64,000 nucleotides of DNA from Tyzzerella sp. (lineage in GTDB: Bacteria; Bacillota; Clostridia; Lachnospirales; Lachnospiraceae): NCBI GenBank assembly GCA_017416155.1, contig JAFQDE010000004.1, forward strand, positions 124,001 to 188,000. Reading direction: 5' to 3'. The position numbers were made by a program, and so were the translations under genes. The notes beneath the pieces were generated by a model, which was not told where the DNA came from, did no database searches, and saw nothing but the letters and a program-made list of their open reading frames with translations. Below, in pieces: positions 1 to 9,079 of this stretch. The first letter of the stretch is position 1, and the number at the start of each line of letters is the position of its first letter.

Positions 1-943
1 AATACGAGTAGATGAATTTTCTCTTGGTATGGGACCGAGATTGTTTAGTTTCGTGAAAGGGGAGACAAGATATTCTTTGAAACTCCTTCCACTCGGTGGT
101 TCCTGTATGATGGGAGAAGACGATGTGGATGATATGAGTGAAGGAAGTTTTAACAGCAAGTCTGTATGGGCGCGTATGTCTGTCGTAGTGGCAGGTGCCG
201 TGTTTAACTTCCTGTTAGCACTTTTGTTTTCTATGATTGTCATCGGATATACCGGCTATGACGAACCAATCATTTCCGGAGTTGTGGAAGGTTTTCCGGC
301 ACAGGAAGCGGGGCTTGAAGAGGGTGACCGTATTGTGAAGATGAACAATAAGAAAATTAACATCTGGCGTGAAATCACTTATTATAATATGTTCCATCCT
401 GGTGAAAAGGTTGAACTTACGTATGAACGTGACGGTGAGAAACATAAAACAACAATTACACCAAAGAAGGATGAAGATGGAAATTATCTGATAGGAATCA
501 CATCGCCGGTGCAGTATGAGAAAGCAAACATTCTCACAGCAGTGCAATATGGTGTCTATGAAGTAAAATTTTGGATATGCACCACACTGGAGAGTCTCAA
601 GATGTTAGTGACAGGTGATGTCGGAGTAGACCAACTGTCCGGACCAGTCGGTATCGTGAGTGTCGTGGATGAAACTTATCAGCAGAGTAAGAGTTATGGT
701 GTTATGATTGTTATCATGCAGATGTTGAACATCGGAATCTTGTTATCAGCTAACCTTGGAGTTATGAACTTATTGCCACTTCCAGCACTGGATGGTGGAA
801 GGTTGGTGTTCATGATTGTGGAGGCGATTCGCGGAAAACGTGTGCCGCCGGATAAGGAAGGTTGGGTGCACGGAATCGGTATGATATTGCTTTTGGCGTT
901 AATGGCATTTGTGATGTTTAATGATGTGAAGAAGTTGTTTTAA
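1..943 (+). CDS. rseP: RIP metalloprotease RseP (site-2 protease), 5' end outside window
   Basis: Partial gene: the frame is already open at base 2 and the first visible residues (VDEFSLGMGPR) are internal to the family, so the start and the HExxH zinc site lie upstream of the window. Visible parts are a transmembrane segment (about VVVAGAVFNFLLALLFSMIV), a PDZ domain (EPIISGVVEGFPAQEAGLEEGDRIV), and the C-terminal membrane block with NLLPLPALDGGR, which carries the third zinc ligand (Asp of LDG). Family knowledge: an intramembrane protease that cuts anti-sigma factors and signal-peptide remnants in the cytoplasmic membrane. In related genomes the gene usually sits beside isoprenoid genes (dxr, ispG); here the next gene is a cortex-lytic enzyme after a terminator. 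Assignment is secure; the substrate is unknown. Confidence 0.95.
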   Translation, partial: IRVDEFSLGMGPRLFSFVKGETRYSLKLLPLGGSCMMGEDDVDDMSEGSFNSKSVWARMSVVVAGAVFNFLLALLFSMIVIGYTGYDEPIISGVVEGFPAQEAGLEEGDRIVKMNNKKINIWREITYYNMFHPGEKVELTYERDGEKHKTTITPKKDEDGNYLIGITSPVQYEKANILTAVQYGVYEVKFWICTTLESLKMLVTGDVGVDQLSGPVGIVSVVDETYQQSKSYGVMIVIMQMLNIGILLSANLGVMNLLPLPALDGGRLVFMIVEAIRGKRVPPDKEGWVHGIGMILLLALMAFVMFNDVKKLF

Positions 944-957
944 ATATGATGGTAGAA

Positions 958-989
958 GGCGAGGAAATATAAAACTTCCTCGTCTTTTT
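958..989 (+). terminator. Intrinsic terminator after rseP
   Basis: Nine-pair stem GGCGAGGAA / TTCCTCGTC followed by five T. It separates rseP from the SleC-like gene. Confidence 0.85.
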
Positions 990-1079
990 GCTTGATTATG
1001 GGTATAAAGAAAGTGGGTTGCACATATTATACCCAGCCTGCATATTATGATAGCAACAGAGTTTCTTAGAGGTATATAC

Positions 1080-2408
1080 ATGAATCACCTTTCAGCATCT
1101 CAGACAAATAACAATCCTAACAATATGAATGGTAATAATGCCAACAATAATATCAACAACAATATCAACAACAATATCGACACCGGTCGTCTTCAAATCA
1201 ACATCACATCCGGTCCGACGTCCTTTCCTGTTTCAGGTGCTACTGTATCCATTTCCTACACTGGTGTTCCGGGTTCTACATTGGAACAATTGCAGACCAA
1301 TTCCTCCGGCCAAACGGAAGTTGTGGAGCTGGATGCACCTCCGCTTGAATTGAGCTTGAATCCAAACAATGAAGTGCAACCTTATGCGGAATATACATTA
1401 GATGTCAATGCACCGGGGTTCGAACCGGTCAGCATCTCCGGTGCTGAGATTCTTGCAGATGTCACAGCCCTTCAAAACATCCGATTACAGCCAAGCGAAC
1501 CACAGGAAACCGGCGAAGAACTATTCGTGATTCCTGCACATACGCTTTATGGAGAATATCCGCCCAAAATTCCGGAAGCGGAGATTAAGCCACTTCGTGA
1601 AACGGGTGAAATCGTACTTAGCCGTGTGGTTGTGCCGGAATTCATTGTTGTGCATGACGGTTCTCCAAATGATCCGACTGCAAGAGATTATTATGTGCGT
1701 TACAGAGACTACATCAAAAATGTGGCTTCCAGTGAAATCTATGCCACATGGCCGGCAAACACCATTCGCGCTAATGTACTCGCCATTATGTCTTTCACCT
1801 TGAATCGTGTCTACACGGAATGGTACAGAAACCAAGGATACGATTTTACCATTACGTCATCTACAGCTTTCGATCACAAATGGATTCCTGAACGAAATAT
1901 TTACGATAACATTTCTGTCATAGTAGACGAACTGTTTGCAAACTATCTTTCTCGTCCGAATGTGCGTCAGCCGATTCTGACACAATATTGTGACGGTAAC
2001 CGCGTAAGTTGTCCCGGTTGGATGACACAGTGGGGTTCCAAGGCTCTTGGTGACCAGGGATATTCTGCTATTGAGATTCTTCGATATTTTTATGGTGACA
2101 ATATGTATATCAACACTGCTGAGGAAATTTCGGGTATACCATCTTCTTGGCCGGGATATGATTTGACAGTCGGTTCATCAGGCGACAAGGTACGTCAGAT
2201 GCAGGAACAACTCAATGTAATCGCGGGTGCATATCCTGCAATTCCAAGGGTTACAGTAGATGGCGTCTATGGACCGGCGACTGCCAACGCAGTAGAAGTG
2301 TTCCAATCGGTATTTGGTTTGCCACAGACGGGAGTTACTGACTATTCAACTTGGTATAAGATTTCTGAAATATATGTAGGTGTATCCAGAATTGCAGAAT
2401 TGGTATAG
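1080..2408 (+). CDS. sleC: SleC-like spore cortex-lytic enzyme with peptidoglycan-binding domain
   Basis: 442 residues. Start chosen at the ATG at 1080 because AGAGG lies 7 bases upstream; an in-frame ATG at 1047 has no ribosome site. Order: an Asn-rich stretch (about residues 7-33); a beta-rich domain (INITSGPTSFPVSGATVSI..., GFEPVSISGAEIL) like the SleC pre-peptide; a SpoIID/lytic-transglycosylase-like domain (ILAIMSFTLNR region, TQYCDGNRVSCPGWMTQWGS, GYSAIEILRYFYGDN); and a C-terminal PG_binding_1 domain (VGSSGDKVRQMQEQLN, VDGVYGPATANAVEVFQ). Family knowledge: SleC of Clostridium is made as a zymogen, stored in the spore cortex, and degrades cortex peptidoglycan at germination after cleavage by Csp proteases. 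No signal peptide is visible, as in SleC. No csp gene is in the window, so the role in this organism is inferred. Confidence 0.82.
   Translation: MNHLSASQTNNNPNNMNGNNANNNINNNINNNIDTGRLQINITSGPTSFPVSGATVSISYTGVPGSTLEQLQTNSSGQTEVVELDAPPLELSLNPNNEVQPYAEYTLDVNAPGFEPVSISGAEILADVTALQNIRLQPSEPQETGEELFVIPAHTLYGEYPPKIPEAEIKPLRETGEIVLSRVVVPEFIVVHDGSPNDPTARDYYVRYRDYIKNVASSEIYATWPANTIRANVLAIMSFTLNRVYTEWYRNQGYDFTITSSTAFDHKWIPERNIYDNISVIVDELFANYLSRPNVRQPILTQYCDGNRVSCPGWMTQWGSKALGDQGYSAIEILRYFYGDNMYINTAEEISGIPSSWPGYDLTVGSSGDKVRQMQEQLNVIAGAYPAIPRVTVDGVYGPATANAVEVFQSVFGLPQTGVTDYSTWYKISEIYVGVSRIAELV
1143..1178 (+). repeat. Three 12-bp tandem repeats coding for Asn/Ile
   Basis: Units AACAATAATATC, AACAACAATATC, AACAACAATATC in frame encode NNNI three times inside the Asn-rich N-terminal segment of the SleC-like protein. 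Perfect identity of two units suggests slippage-type expansion; copy number changes would keep the frame. Confidence 0.85.
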
Positions 2409-2482
2409 ATAAAAATAAGTTGTAATTCCTCACGTACAATGCTATGATTAAAGGTAGTAATTTTACAAAAGCAGGTGCCCAG

Positions 2483-5400
2483 ATGAAGAACAAAATCAAG
2501 CAATTTTCGAAAGGTGATTTTCAAACAAAGCAGCCTGACGTACGCTTCTCTGAAACGCAACTATTTATAACTGTAGGTGAGGGTGAAGTGTACGAAGGGA
2601 GCTTTCTTATAGAGGCTGCAGAAGACGGAAATATCAGAGGTCTCGTATATCCGTCTTCTTTTCGTGTGCATTGCTTGGAGGAAGGCTTCGAAGGTAATCC
2701 AGTCAAGGTGAATTTCACCTATGACAGTACGGGACTTTTGCCAGGACATATCGAGCAGGGCAAATTTACTGTTGTGTGCAATGGAGGGGAATATGATATT
2801 GCTTTTACGGCAATTGTAGAAAAACCTTTTGTTGTGACACAATACGGAAAAGTGCAGTCTTTGGCAGATTTCAAGAAACTTGCTACGCAAGATTTTATGG
2901 AAGCACGGACATTGTTTCGTAGCAGACAATTTTATGAGATTTTAAAGTATGAGGACAAGCGTGCTCTGAATCTATATGACAATATGCGTAAATGGTCATT
3001 GGATGAGCAGGCATTGGAAGAGTTCCTTGTAGGTATCAAACTGAAGGAGAAGATTTTTCTTACACTTTCTGAGGAAAGCGTGAAACTTCAAGATGTCTTG
3101 GAAGAGCAGAAGTGTTGTATTACAATTAGTAAGAATACCTGGGGATTTGCACCGATTCGCATTGAGACAGTCGGTGGGTTTATAGATATTATACAGAAAG
3201 AGATTACAACAGAAGATTTTGTGGGAAGTCATTATCGGCTGGAATATCAGATTTGTTCAAAGAAGCTACATGCGGGTTATAACTTTGGTAGAATTTCTGT
3301 GTCTACACCTTATGAAACTATGAGTGTTGAAGTGACAGTACATCAAAGAGGTTCACGTGATGAAATGCGTGGAATGAAAGGCGTGGTTGCAGGTCGCGGA
3401 CTTAAGGAATACTTGGCGTTTATTTCAGGAAAGACCAGTGTTAGTCAGTGGGTAGAGCAGGCAGTTAAGCGAGTGGGCCAACTTCGTGAATTGGAACCGG
3501 ACAACGAATTGTATCCACTTCTTCAGGCACACATTTATTTACGAGGAAGAAGAGAAGAAGAGGCGAAGTGGATTTTGGAGAATGGTAATTATGACCGTTT
3601 TGTGATTGGAAGAAAAGCAGATGTTAAGGCCTATTACATGTTCCTTACAGCGCTTCTTAAGAATGAGACATTACATACCAATCGGGTTTTAGAGGAAATT
3701 AATCGTATCTATATGAAACATCCTTATACATGGCAGTTGCTTTGTATGATTATTAATCTAGATACGAAATATCGAGATTACACCGATAGGCTACGTGTAC
3801 TGGAACGTCAGTTTTTTAATGGAGCGAATCACATTCTGCTTTATGCAGAGGCTTATCTGTGTTTCCAAGAGCGGGTTGTATTACTTCGCAAACTAGAGTC
3901 TTTTGAAGTTCAAATATTAAATTTTGCAACGAAATACAAAGTAATTACAAGAGACTTAGCAATTCATATGGCCGATTTGGTGTGTAGACAGAAGAAATAC
4001 GATTCTAAACTTTTGCGCATTTTGCAACGTGCATATGACATATATGATGAGCCATTGATTCTAAAGGCGATTTGTACACAGTTGATTTTAGGAGATAAGA
4101 CGGGAAGTGCTTATTTTAAATGGTATGAGGCAGCTGTAAAACAGGAACTCCGTATTGCACAATTATATGAGTACTTTATGATGTCTGTGGACATACAAAG
4201 TATGAAAAATGCTTTTCCACAGATTGTTTATTTGTATTATTCGCATGGAATCAATTTGGACTATAGCAGAATTGCACTTTTATATGAAAATATTTTGACT
4301 TATGAGAGCGAGAACGGTGATATTTATAGACAGTACAAGGAGCAGATGCAAACATTTGCAAAAGAGCAACTGTTAAAACGCCGCATCAATGATTCTCTGC
4401 GTGTGATTTATAATCGTTTTCTTAATCCGAGTACATTGTCCTTAGATGAGGTAGATGCAGTTTATGATATTTATCATGCTTATCAAGTGACAACGAGTGC
4501 GAAAGGTATTAAGTATGTTCTTGTCATTGAAAAAGACGGAAGTGTGAGACAGCGTGTGCCATACAAAACAAAGCGTGGTGCCATGGTGTATCTGTATGAT
4601 AAGGATGCGAGAGTTGTATTTGAAGCAGATAATGGTCTTCATTATACAGATTCTATATCTTATGACGCAAGAAGAGTATTTCATGAACTGCGATTTGCAG
4701 ATGTGTGCAAAAATCGTAAAGTCCTTCAAACAGAGCAGGAAACAAAGGAACAGGAAATACTGCTTTCTTTTGATAATTTGAAGAAGTATGGGATGGAGTG
4801 TTTTGACAAGCAGGAGATTTTCCTTTTATGTACCAAGTGTATTCGTGAGCAGGAACAGGTAGAGGATGATTTTCTATTATATCTGACTTTTGAACTTCTG
4901 AAAGAAGGTCTGTATGATAAAGCAGTTTTGAATTATCTGGCACAATTCTACTGCGGAGCAACATGCGATATGAAATTTGTATGGCAGATGGCAAGAGAGT
5001 ATGGGGTGAATGCCAAAGCCATCGCTGAACGTATCATTACGCAGATGTTGTTTTCCGAGGTGATGTTTGGTGAGGAAGAAGTTTTCGAGGATTACTATAC
5101 GGGAAGACCATATTTTCGATTGAAACAGGCATATCTTGCTTATATATCGAGAATGTATGTTGTGAGAAATCGTTCTATATCCGAACGACTGATTCGTATT
5201 ATGATACAGGAATTTGCGCAGAAGGAATATTTGGCTGATATTTGTAAAGTGGCAATTTTAAAATATTATGTGGGTCGGGAGACAGAAACTGCAATTCAGT
5301 ATATGCTGAAGGAGTTTTTTCTCGAAATGTGCGAGAAGCATATGGTGTTTGCTTTTTATATGGAGTATCCGCAAGAGTGGCTCAGGGAAGTGCAATTGTA

Positions 5401-5773
5401 TGATAAAGTATTAGTAGAGTATCGAGGTGTGATAGACGGAAAGGTGAAAATCTATTATCGCATTCAGAGGGACGGCTTGGAGGTACATGATTATCATTCA
5501 GAAACGTTGCTGCCGATATATGACAATGTGTTTGTGAAGGAGTTCGTTCTTTACGGAGACGAAAGTTTAAAATATTATTTTGAAGAAATGAATCAGGACA
5601 AACAGTTGATAAGTGCTAAGGCTGTTTGCAACAAGACGGATATCGTGTATGAAGCCGGAAAGTTTGGAAGGTTGAATTTGATTTCCCGTCTGTCAAAAGA
5701 AAAGCAATATGAGGCTATGGTTTGCTGTAAGCAAGAGGAACAGATTGCAAAAGAATTGTTCCCGACATACTAA
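2483..5773 (+). CDS. DUF5717-family large cytoplasmic protein (beta-sandwich plus helical solenoid)
   Basis: 1096 residues from the ATG at 2483, preceded by a modest GCAGGTG site; an upstream in-frame ATG at 2444 has none. I recognise the family (DUF5717, which I know mainly from Lachnospiraceae); its function is not known to me. No signal peptide or membrane helix is visible, so it is probably cytoplasmic. The first 125 residues look like two beta-sandwich units (IRGLVYPSSFRVHC..., GEYDIAFTAIVEKPFVV), followed by helices and another beta-unit (about 215-285, ending MSVEVTVHQRG). Most of the rest is alpha-helical with TPR-like spacing (YPLLQAHIYLRGRREEEAKWIL), interrupted near 680-740 and near 980 by beta stretches (KYVLVIEKDGSVRQRV; KVKIYYRIQRDGLEV). 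Its stop is 24 bases before the DUF5716 gene, so the two are probably one operon. A scaffold role is plausible but is inference only. Confidence 0.85.
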   Translation: MKNKIKQFSKGDFQTKQPDVRFSETQLFITVGEGEVYEGSFLIEAAEDGNIRGLVYPSSFRVHCLEEGFEGNPVKVNFTYDSTGLLPGHIEQGKFTVVCNGGEYDIAFTAIVEKPFVVTQYGKVQSLADFKKLATQDFMEARTLFRSRQFYEILKYEDKRALNLYDNMRKWSLDEQALEEFLVGIKLKEKIFLTLSEESVKLQDVLEEQKCCITISKNTWGFAPIRIETVGGFIDIIQKEITTEDFVGSHYRLEYQICSKKLHAGYNFGRISVSTPYETMSVEVTVHQRGSRDEMRGMKGVVAGRGLKEYLAFISGKTSVSQWVEQAVKRVGQLRELEPDNELYPLLQAHIYLRGRREEEAKWILENGNYDRFVIGRKADVKAYYMFLTALLKNETLHTNRVLEEINRIYMKHPYTWQLLCMIINLDTKYRDYTDRLRVLERQFFNGANHILLYAEAYLCFQERVVLLRKLESFEVQILNFATKYKVITRDLAIHMADLVCRQKKYDSKLLRILQRAYDIYDEPLILKAICTQLILGDKTGSAYFKWYEAAVKQELRIAQLYEYFMMSVDIQSMKNAFPQIVYLYYSHGINLDYSRIALLYENILTYESENGDIYRQYKEQMQTFAKEQLLKRRINDSLRVIYNRFLNPSTLSLDEVDAVYDIYHAYQVTTSAKGIKYVLVIEKDGSVRQRVPYKTKRGAMVYLYDKDARVVFEADNGLHYTDSISYDARRVFHELRFADVCKNRKVLQTEQETKEQEILLSFDNLKKYGMECFDKQEIFLLCTKCIREQEQVEDDFLLYLTFELLKEGLYDKAVLNYLAQFYCGATCDMKFVWQMAREYGVNAKAIAERIITQMLFSEVMFGEEEVFEDYYTGRPYFRLKQAYLAYISRMYVVRNRSISERLIRIMIQEFAQKEYLADICKVAILKYYVGRETETAIQYMLKEFFLEMCEKHMVFAFYMEYPQEWLREVQLYDKVLVEYRGVIDGKVKIYYRIQRDGLEVHDYHSETLLPIYDNVFVKEFVLYGDESLKYYFEEMNQDKQLISAKAVCNKTDIVYEAGKFGRLNLISRLSKEKQYEAMVCCKQEEQIAKELFPTY

Positions 5774-5797
5774 AATACGCAAGGGAGGAAATGTGAC

Positions 5798-6964
5798 ATG
5801 TCAAAGAATATGATAGGAATTGACTTAAATGAAAGATATTGTCAGATAAGTTTTTACCATGAAGAACAGCAAGAGCCACAGACATTGGACAATGTCACAT
5901 ATCCGATTGCAGGCCTATATGAGAAAGCGATTGAACAAGCTGGCGGAGAAACAGTTAGAGCGTTGGCAGAACTTATTGAAAGGGCTTTGGCACGTTTTGA
6001 AACTATCGATGAATTGGTATTTACGGTTCCAAGACTGAATATTGATGTTGTCCGTATGCTCAAGGGAATTGGTCAGAGAGTAGGAGTAGATAAACGTCAT
6101 ATTTATGTACAGGATTACAAAGAGAGCTTTTGTAATTATATGTTATATCAGCCAAAAGAATTATGGCAGTATGAGGCGGCATTGTTCCACTGTGACCGAC
6201 ATGAAGTCAAAGCATATATGCTTCGCAAGATTCGTACAGGCTATGGAAAAGGTAGGGATTCTTTTATTACAGTTGACGAGGTTGCGAGTGCACAGATGGA
6301 AGAGTTGGCATCGGTGTATCCGGTACTCAATGTAGACAGGGCAAGAGATGCGGATGTGAGATTCAAACAGTTTGTACAGGGTGTTTTCGAAAAGAAATTA
6401 GTATCTTCAGTATTCTTGGTGGGAGAAGGTTTTGAGAACAACTGGTATCCGCAGTCGCTTCGTGTGATGTGTAATGGAAGAAGGGCATTTCTCGGCAACA
6501 ACCTTTATAGTAAGGGTGCATGTTATACTGCGTTCAAGCGAGCATACAATTATGAAGATGCATTAGTATATTTGGATGAAACTAAAATGCTTGACCAAAT
6601 TTGTCTAAAACTTCGTGTGCAGGGCGTGGATAAATGGTGCCCAATTGTGCCGTGGGGTAGCAGATGGTATGAAGCAGACACAAGTTTTGAATTGCTGTTA
6701 GAAAATACGGATGATATTGAGATTCATATTGAGTCTCTTGCCGGGGCAGAACTACAAGTGGAGCGGATATCATTAGAGGAGCTGCCAAAGCGCAATAACT
6801 ATACACTTAGATTACAGGTAAAAGTAATGATAATGGATGAAAAACATTGTCGCATCAGTGTGAAGGATGTGGGATTTGGAGAATTTTTCCCGGCTACTGA
6901 TTTTTACGTGGAAAAGGATATACATTTAGGAGGAAGCAATGAGCAGTTTAATTCTTTGTCATAA
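5798..6964 (+). CDS. DUF5716-family protein, resembles a degenerate Hsp70 (actin-fold ATPase)
   Basis: 388 residues; ATG at 5798 with GGGAGGA upstream. I place it in DUF5716, a family without known function. What can be seen: the N-terminus IGIDLNERYCQISFY matches the phosphate-1 loop pattern of Hsp70 ([14 protein letters not shown] in the DnaK of this window). Near residue 70, FTVPRLNIDVVRMLKGIG followed by VDKRHIYVQDYKESFCNYML parallels Dna[16 protein letters not shown] and [27 protein letters not shown] and GNNLYSKGACYTA parallel Dna[12 protein letters not shown] and [11 protein letters not shown]. The C-terminal part (CPIVPWGSRWYEADTSFEL, DDIEIHIES) looks like the Hsp70 substrate-domain beta sheet. 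The phosphate-2 loop (DLGGGTFD in DnaK) is replaced by HCDRHEVKAY, so ATP hydrolysis may be lost. The gene sits between DUF5717 and a helical-repeat gene, overlapping the latter by 26 bases. Confidence 0.8.
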   Translation: MSKNMIGIDLNERYCQISFYHEEQQEPQTLDNVTYPIAGLYEKAIEQAGGETVRALAELIERALARFETIDELVFTVPRLNIDVVRMLKGIGQRVGVDKRHIYVQDYKESFCNYMLYQPKELWQYEAALFHCDRHEVKAYMLRKIRTGYGKGRDSFITVDEVASAQMEELASVYPVLNVDRARDADVRFKQFVQGVFEKKLVSSVFLVGEGFENNWYPQSLRVMCNGRRAFLGNNLYSKGACYTAFKRAYNYEDALVYLDETKMLDQICLKLRVQGVDKWCPIVPWGSRWYEADTSFELLLENTDDIEIHIESLAGAELQVERISLEELPKRNNYTLRLQVKVMIMDEKHCRISVKDVGFGEFFPATDFYVEKDIHLGGSNEQFNSLS

Positions 6965-7715
6965 GAAGAAGGCAAGACATGCTTATGAAATTGCGCGTAT
7001 TCATCGCCGCATTTATACAATTGAAGAACTCTGCTATTATCTGTGTAATCACTTATATCTTGTGGATTACACGATTATGAATGAGAAACTGTGCGACTGG
7101 TTGGAAGAAGAATTGGAACTTCAGGAACTTTCCGCCAATCTCAGAGATATGTTGGTACAGAATGCATCTATGGAACAATTCATTGTAACTATATTGGCGC
7201 ATTCGGCCATTTATACAACATCAGAGATCAATCAGATACGGGATGTATTAGACAGGCTGAAAAATCAAAGGCCGATTGAAAAACAGAAATACAAAGCGGA
7301 TAACCTTCTGGAAAGTGGTTCTGTGAAGTCTGCCATTATGGCATATCAGGAGATTATTCATGGTGAGCGTGACGAGAGTATAGACGGCAGATTTTATGGG
7401 AAGGTGTATGCTTGTTTGGGAGCTGCATATGGGCGTCTTTTCTTATATGAAGAGGCGGCAAAAATGTATGAGGCTGCGTTTCAGATATGTGAAGAGCGTT
7501 CTATGTTAAAAGCTTATCTCTATGCTTGCCGTAAATATATGAGAAGCGAGGAATATATGGCACTTTTACAGAAAAGTCATGTATACCAAGCCGTTGATAA
7601 TGAACTTTCTGAGGCAATCACAATGATTGAAGGCCAAATCAAGGTACTTCAATATGAAGATACATTGGAAAACTGGAAAAACCAATATCGCAGAATTAGT
7701 ACGGGCGAAATGTAA
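6939..7715 (+). CDS. Helical-repeat (TPR-like) protein of unknown function
   Basis: 258 residues; ATG at 6939 with AGGAGG 5 bases upstream. It begins inside the DUF5716 gene, so translation is probably coupled. I do not recognise a named family. The sequence is almost fully alpha-helical: residues 1-110 are a compact helical domain (YTIEELCYYLCNHLYLVDYTIM), then about 120-205 read as TPR-like pairs (ADNLLESGSVKSAIMAYQEII; KVYACLGAAYGRLFLYEEAAKMYEAAF, quoted here as separate helices). There is no signal peptide, membrane segment or catalytic motif. As the third gene of the DUF5717/DUF5716 operon it is most likely a binding partner of those proteins; this rests on context alone. Confidence 0.7.
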   Translation: MSSLILCHKKKARHAYEIARIHRRIYTIEELCYYLCNHLYLVDYTIMNEKLCDWLEEELELQELSANLRDMLVQNASMEQFIVTILAHSAIYTTSEINQIRDVLDRLKNQRPIEKQKYKADNLLESGSVKSAIMAYQEIIHGERDESIDGRFYGKVYACLGAAYGRLFLYEEAAKMYEAAFQICEERSMLKAYLYACRKYMRSEEYMALLQKSHVYQAVDNELSEAITMIEGQIKVLQYEDTLENWKNQYRRISTGEM

Positions 7716-7722
7716 AAAGGGA

Positions 7723-7751
7723 TTGATAAATCGTTTGAAATCGTATACACT
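7723..7751 (+). promoter_or_regulatory. Candidate promoter of the aspartate aminotransferase gene
   Basis: TTGATA at 7723 and TACACT at 7746 with a 17-bp spacer, 36 bases before the start codon. Moderate match only. Confidence 0.45.
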
Positions 7752-7786
7752 AGTACATTAGGAAGAAAAGAGGAGGCGTTTTAGGT

Positions 7787-9079
7787 ATGACAGCATATAA
7801 AGATCTAAGTGTAGAAGAGTTATTGTCATTAAAAAAAGAATTGGAAGTAAAGTTTGCAGAGATTAAAGCAAGGAATCTGAAACTTGATATGTCTCGTGGT
7901 AAACCGTCAAAGGCTCAACTTGACTTGTCTATGGGTATGATGGATGTACTCAATAGTGATGTAGACTTGACTTGTGAAGAAGGTGTGGACTGCCGTAACT
8001 ACGGAGTGCTTGACGGAATCAATGAAGCAAAGCAACTTCTTTCAGATATGTCAGAGGTGCCAAAAGAAAATATTGTTATTTTTGGTAACTCTAGTTTGAA
8101 TGTTATGTATGATACAATTTCGCGTTCTATGACACATGGTGTTATGGGAAGTACACCTTGGTGTAAGCTTGACAAAGTAAAATTCTTGTGTCCGGTACCG
8201 GGATATGACAGACATTTTGCAATTACAGAACATTTTGGTATTGAGATGATTAATATCCCAATGACAGAAGAAGGGCCAAATATGGATATGGTAGAGGCAC
8301 TTGTGAATAACGATGACTCTGTAAAAGGTATTTGGTGTGTTCCGAAGTACTCGAACCCACAGGGTATTACATACTCTGACCAGGTAGTACGTCGTTTTGC
8401 AAGATTGAAGCCAGCAGCGAAGGATTTCCGTATCTATTGGGATAATGCATATACCATTCATCATTTGTATGAAGATAAACAAGATTATTTAATTGAGATT
8501 TTGATGGCATGTAAACAGGAGGGTAATCCGGATATGGTTTACAAGTTCTGTTCAACATCAAAAATCAGTTTTCCGGGTTCTGGTATTGCAGCGATAGCAG
8601 CTTCAACAGCGAACCTTGCCGATATCCGTAAACAAATGACGATTCAGACAATAGGTCATGATAAAGTAAATCAGTTGCGTCATGCGCGTTTCTTTGGAGA
8701 TATTCATGGGGTAGTGGAACACATGAAGAAGCATGCTGATATATTGAGACCAAAATTCGAGGCAGTACTTGATGGTCTTGAAAAGGAATTGGGTGGTCTT
8801 GAAATCGGTAACTGGATTCGCCCACGCGGTGGATACTTTATTTCCTTTGACGCATTAGAGGGATGTGCAAAGGCAATTGTTGCAAAAGCAAAAGAAGCAG
8901 GTGTTGTGATGACAGGGGCAGGAGCAACATTCCCTTACGGAAAGGATCCGAAGGATAGCAATATCCGTATTGCACCATCATTCCCGACTCCGGAAGAATT
9001 GGCTTTGGCAACAGAGATTTTTGTATTGAGTGTAAAATTAGTAAGTATTGATAAGATTTTGGGAGAAAAAAATGCCTAA
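7787..9079 (+). CDS. aspT: Aspartate aminotransferase, class Ib AspT type (PLP)
   Basis: 430 residues; ATG at 7787 behind AGGAGG. The sequence fits the PLP fold-type I family formerly called MocR-like aminotransferase, whose characterised member is the Corynebacterium AspT aspartate aminotransferase. Markers: LKLDMSRGKPSKAQLDLS at the N-terminus; the cofactor region IVIFGNSSLN; KYSNPQGITYSDQ; DNAYTIHHLYEDK, where Asp and Tyr hold the PLP ring; and KFCSTSKISFPGSGIAAIA, where the second Lys is the Schiff-base lysine. The C-terminus has the small-domain motif RPRGGYFISFD. Reaction: aspartate plus 2-oxoglutarate to oxaloacetate and glutamate in the cytosol. It overlaps the next gene by 8 bases, so it is cotranscribed with the ThrE-like exporter, which fits amino-acid metabolism. 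Other amino-group donors are possible. Confidence 0.88.
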   Translation: MTAYKDLSVEELLSLKKELEVKFAEIKARNLKLDMSRGKPSKAQLDLSMGMMDVLNSDVDLTCEEGVDCRNYGVLDGINEAKQLLSDMSEVPKENIVIFGNSSLNVMYDTISRSMTHGVMGSTPWCKLDKVKFLCPVPGYDRHFAITEHFGIEMINIPMTEEGPNMDMVEALVNNDDSVKGIWCVPKYSNPQGITYSDQVVRRFARLKPAAKDFRIYWDNAYTIHHLYEDKQDYLIEILMACKQEGNPDMVYKFCSTSKISFPGSGIAAIAASTANLADIRKQMTIQTIGHDKVNQLRHARFFGDIHGVVEHMKKHADILRPKFEAVLDGLEKELGGLEIGNWIRPRGGYFISFDALEGCAKAIVAKAKEAGVVMTGAGATFPYGKDPKDSNIRIAPSFPTPEELALATEIFVLSVKLVSIDKILGEKNA

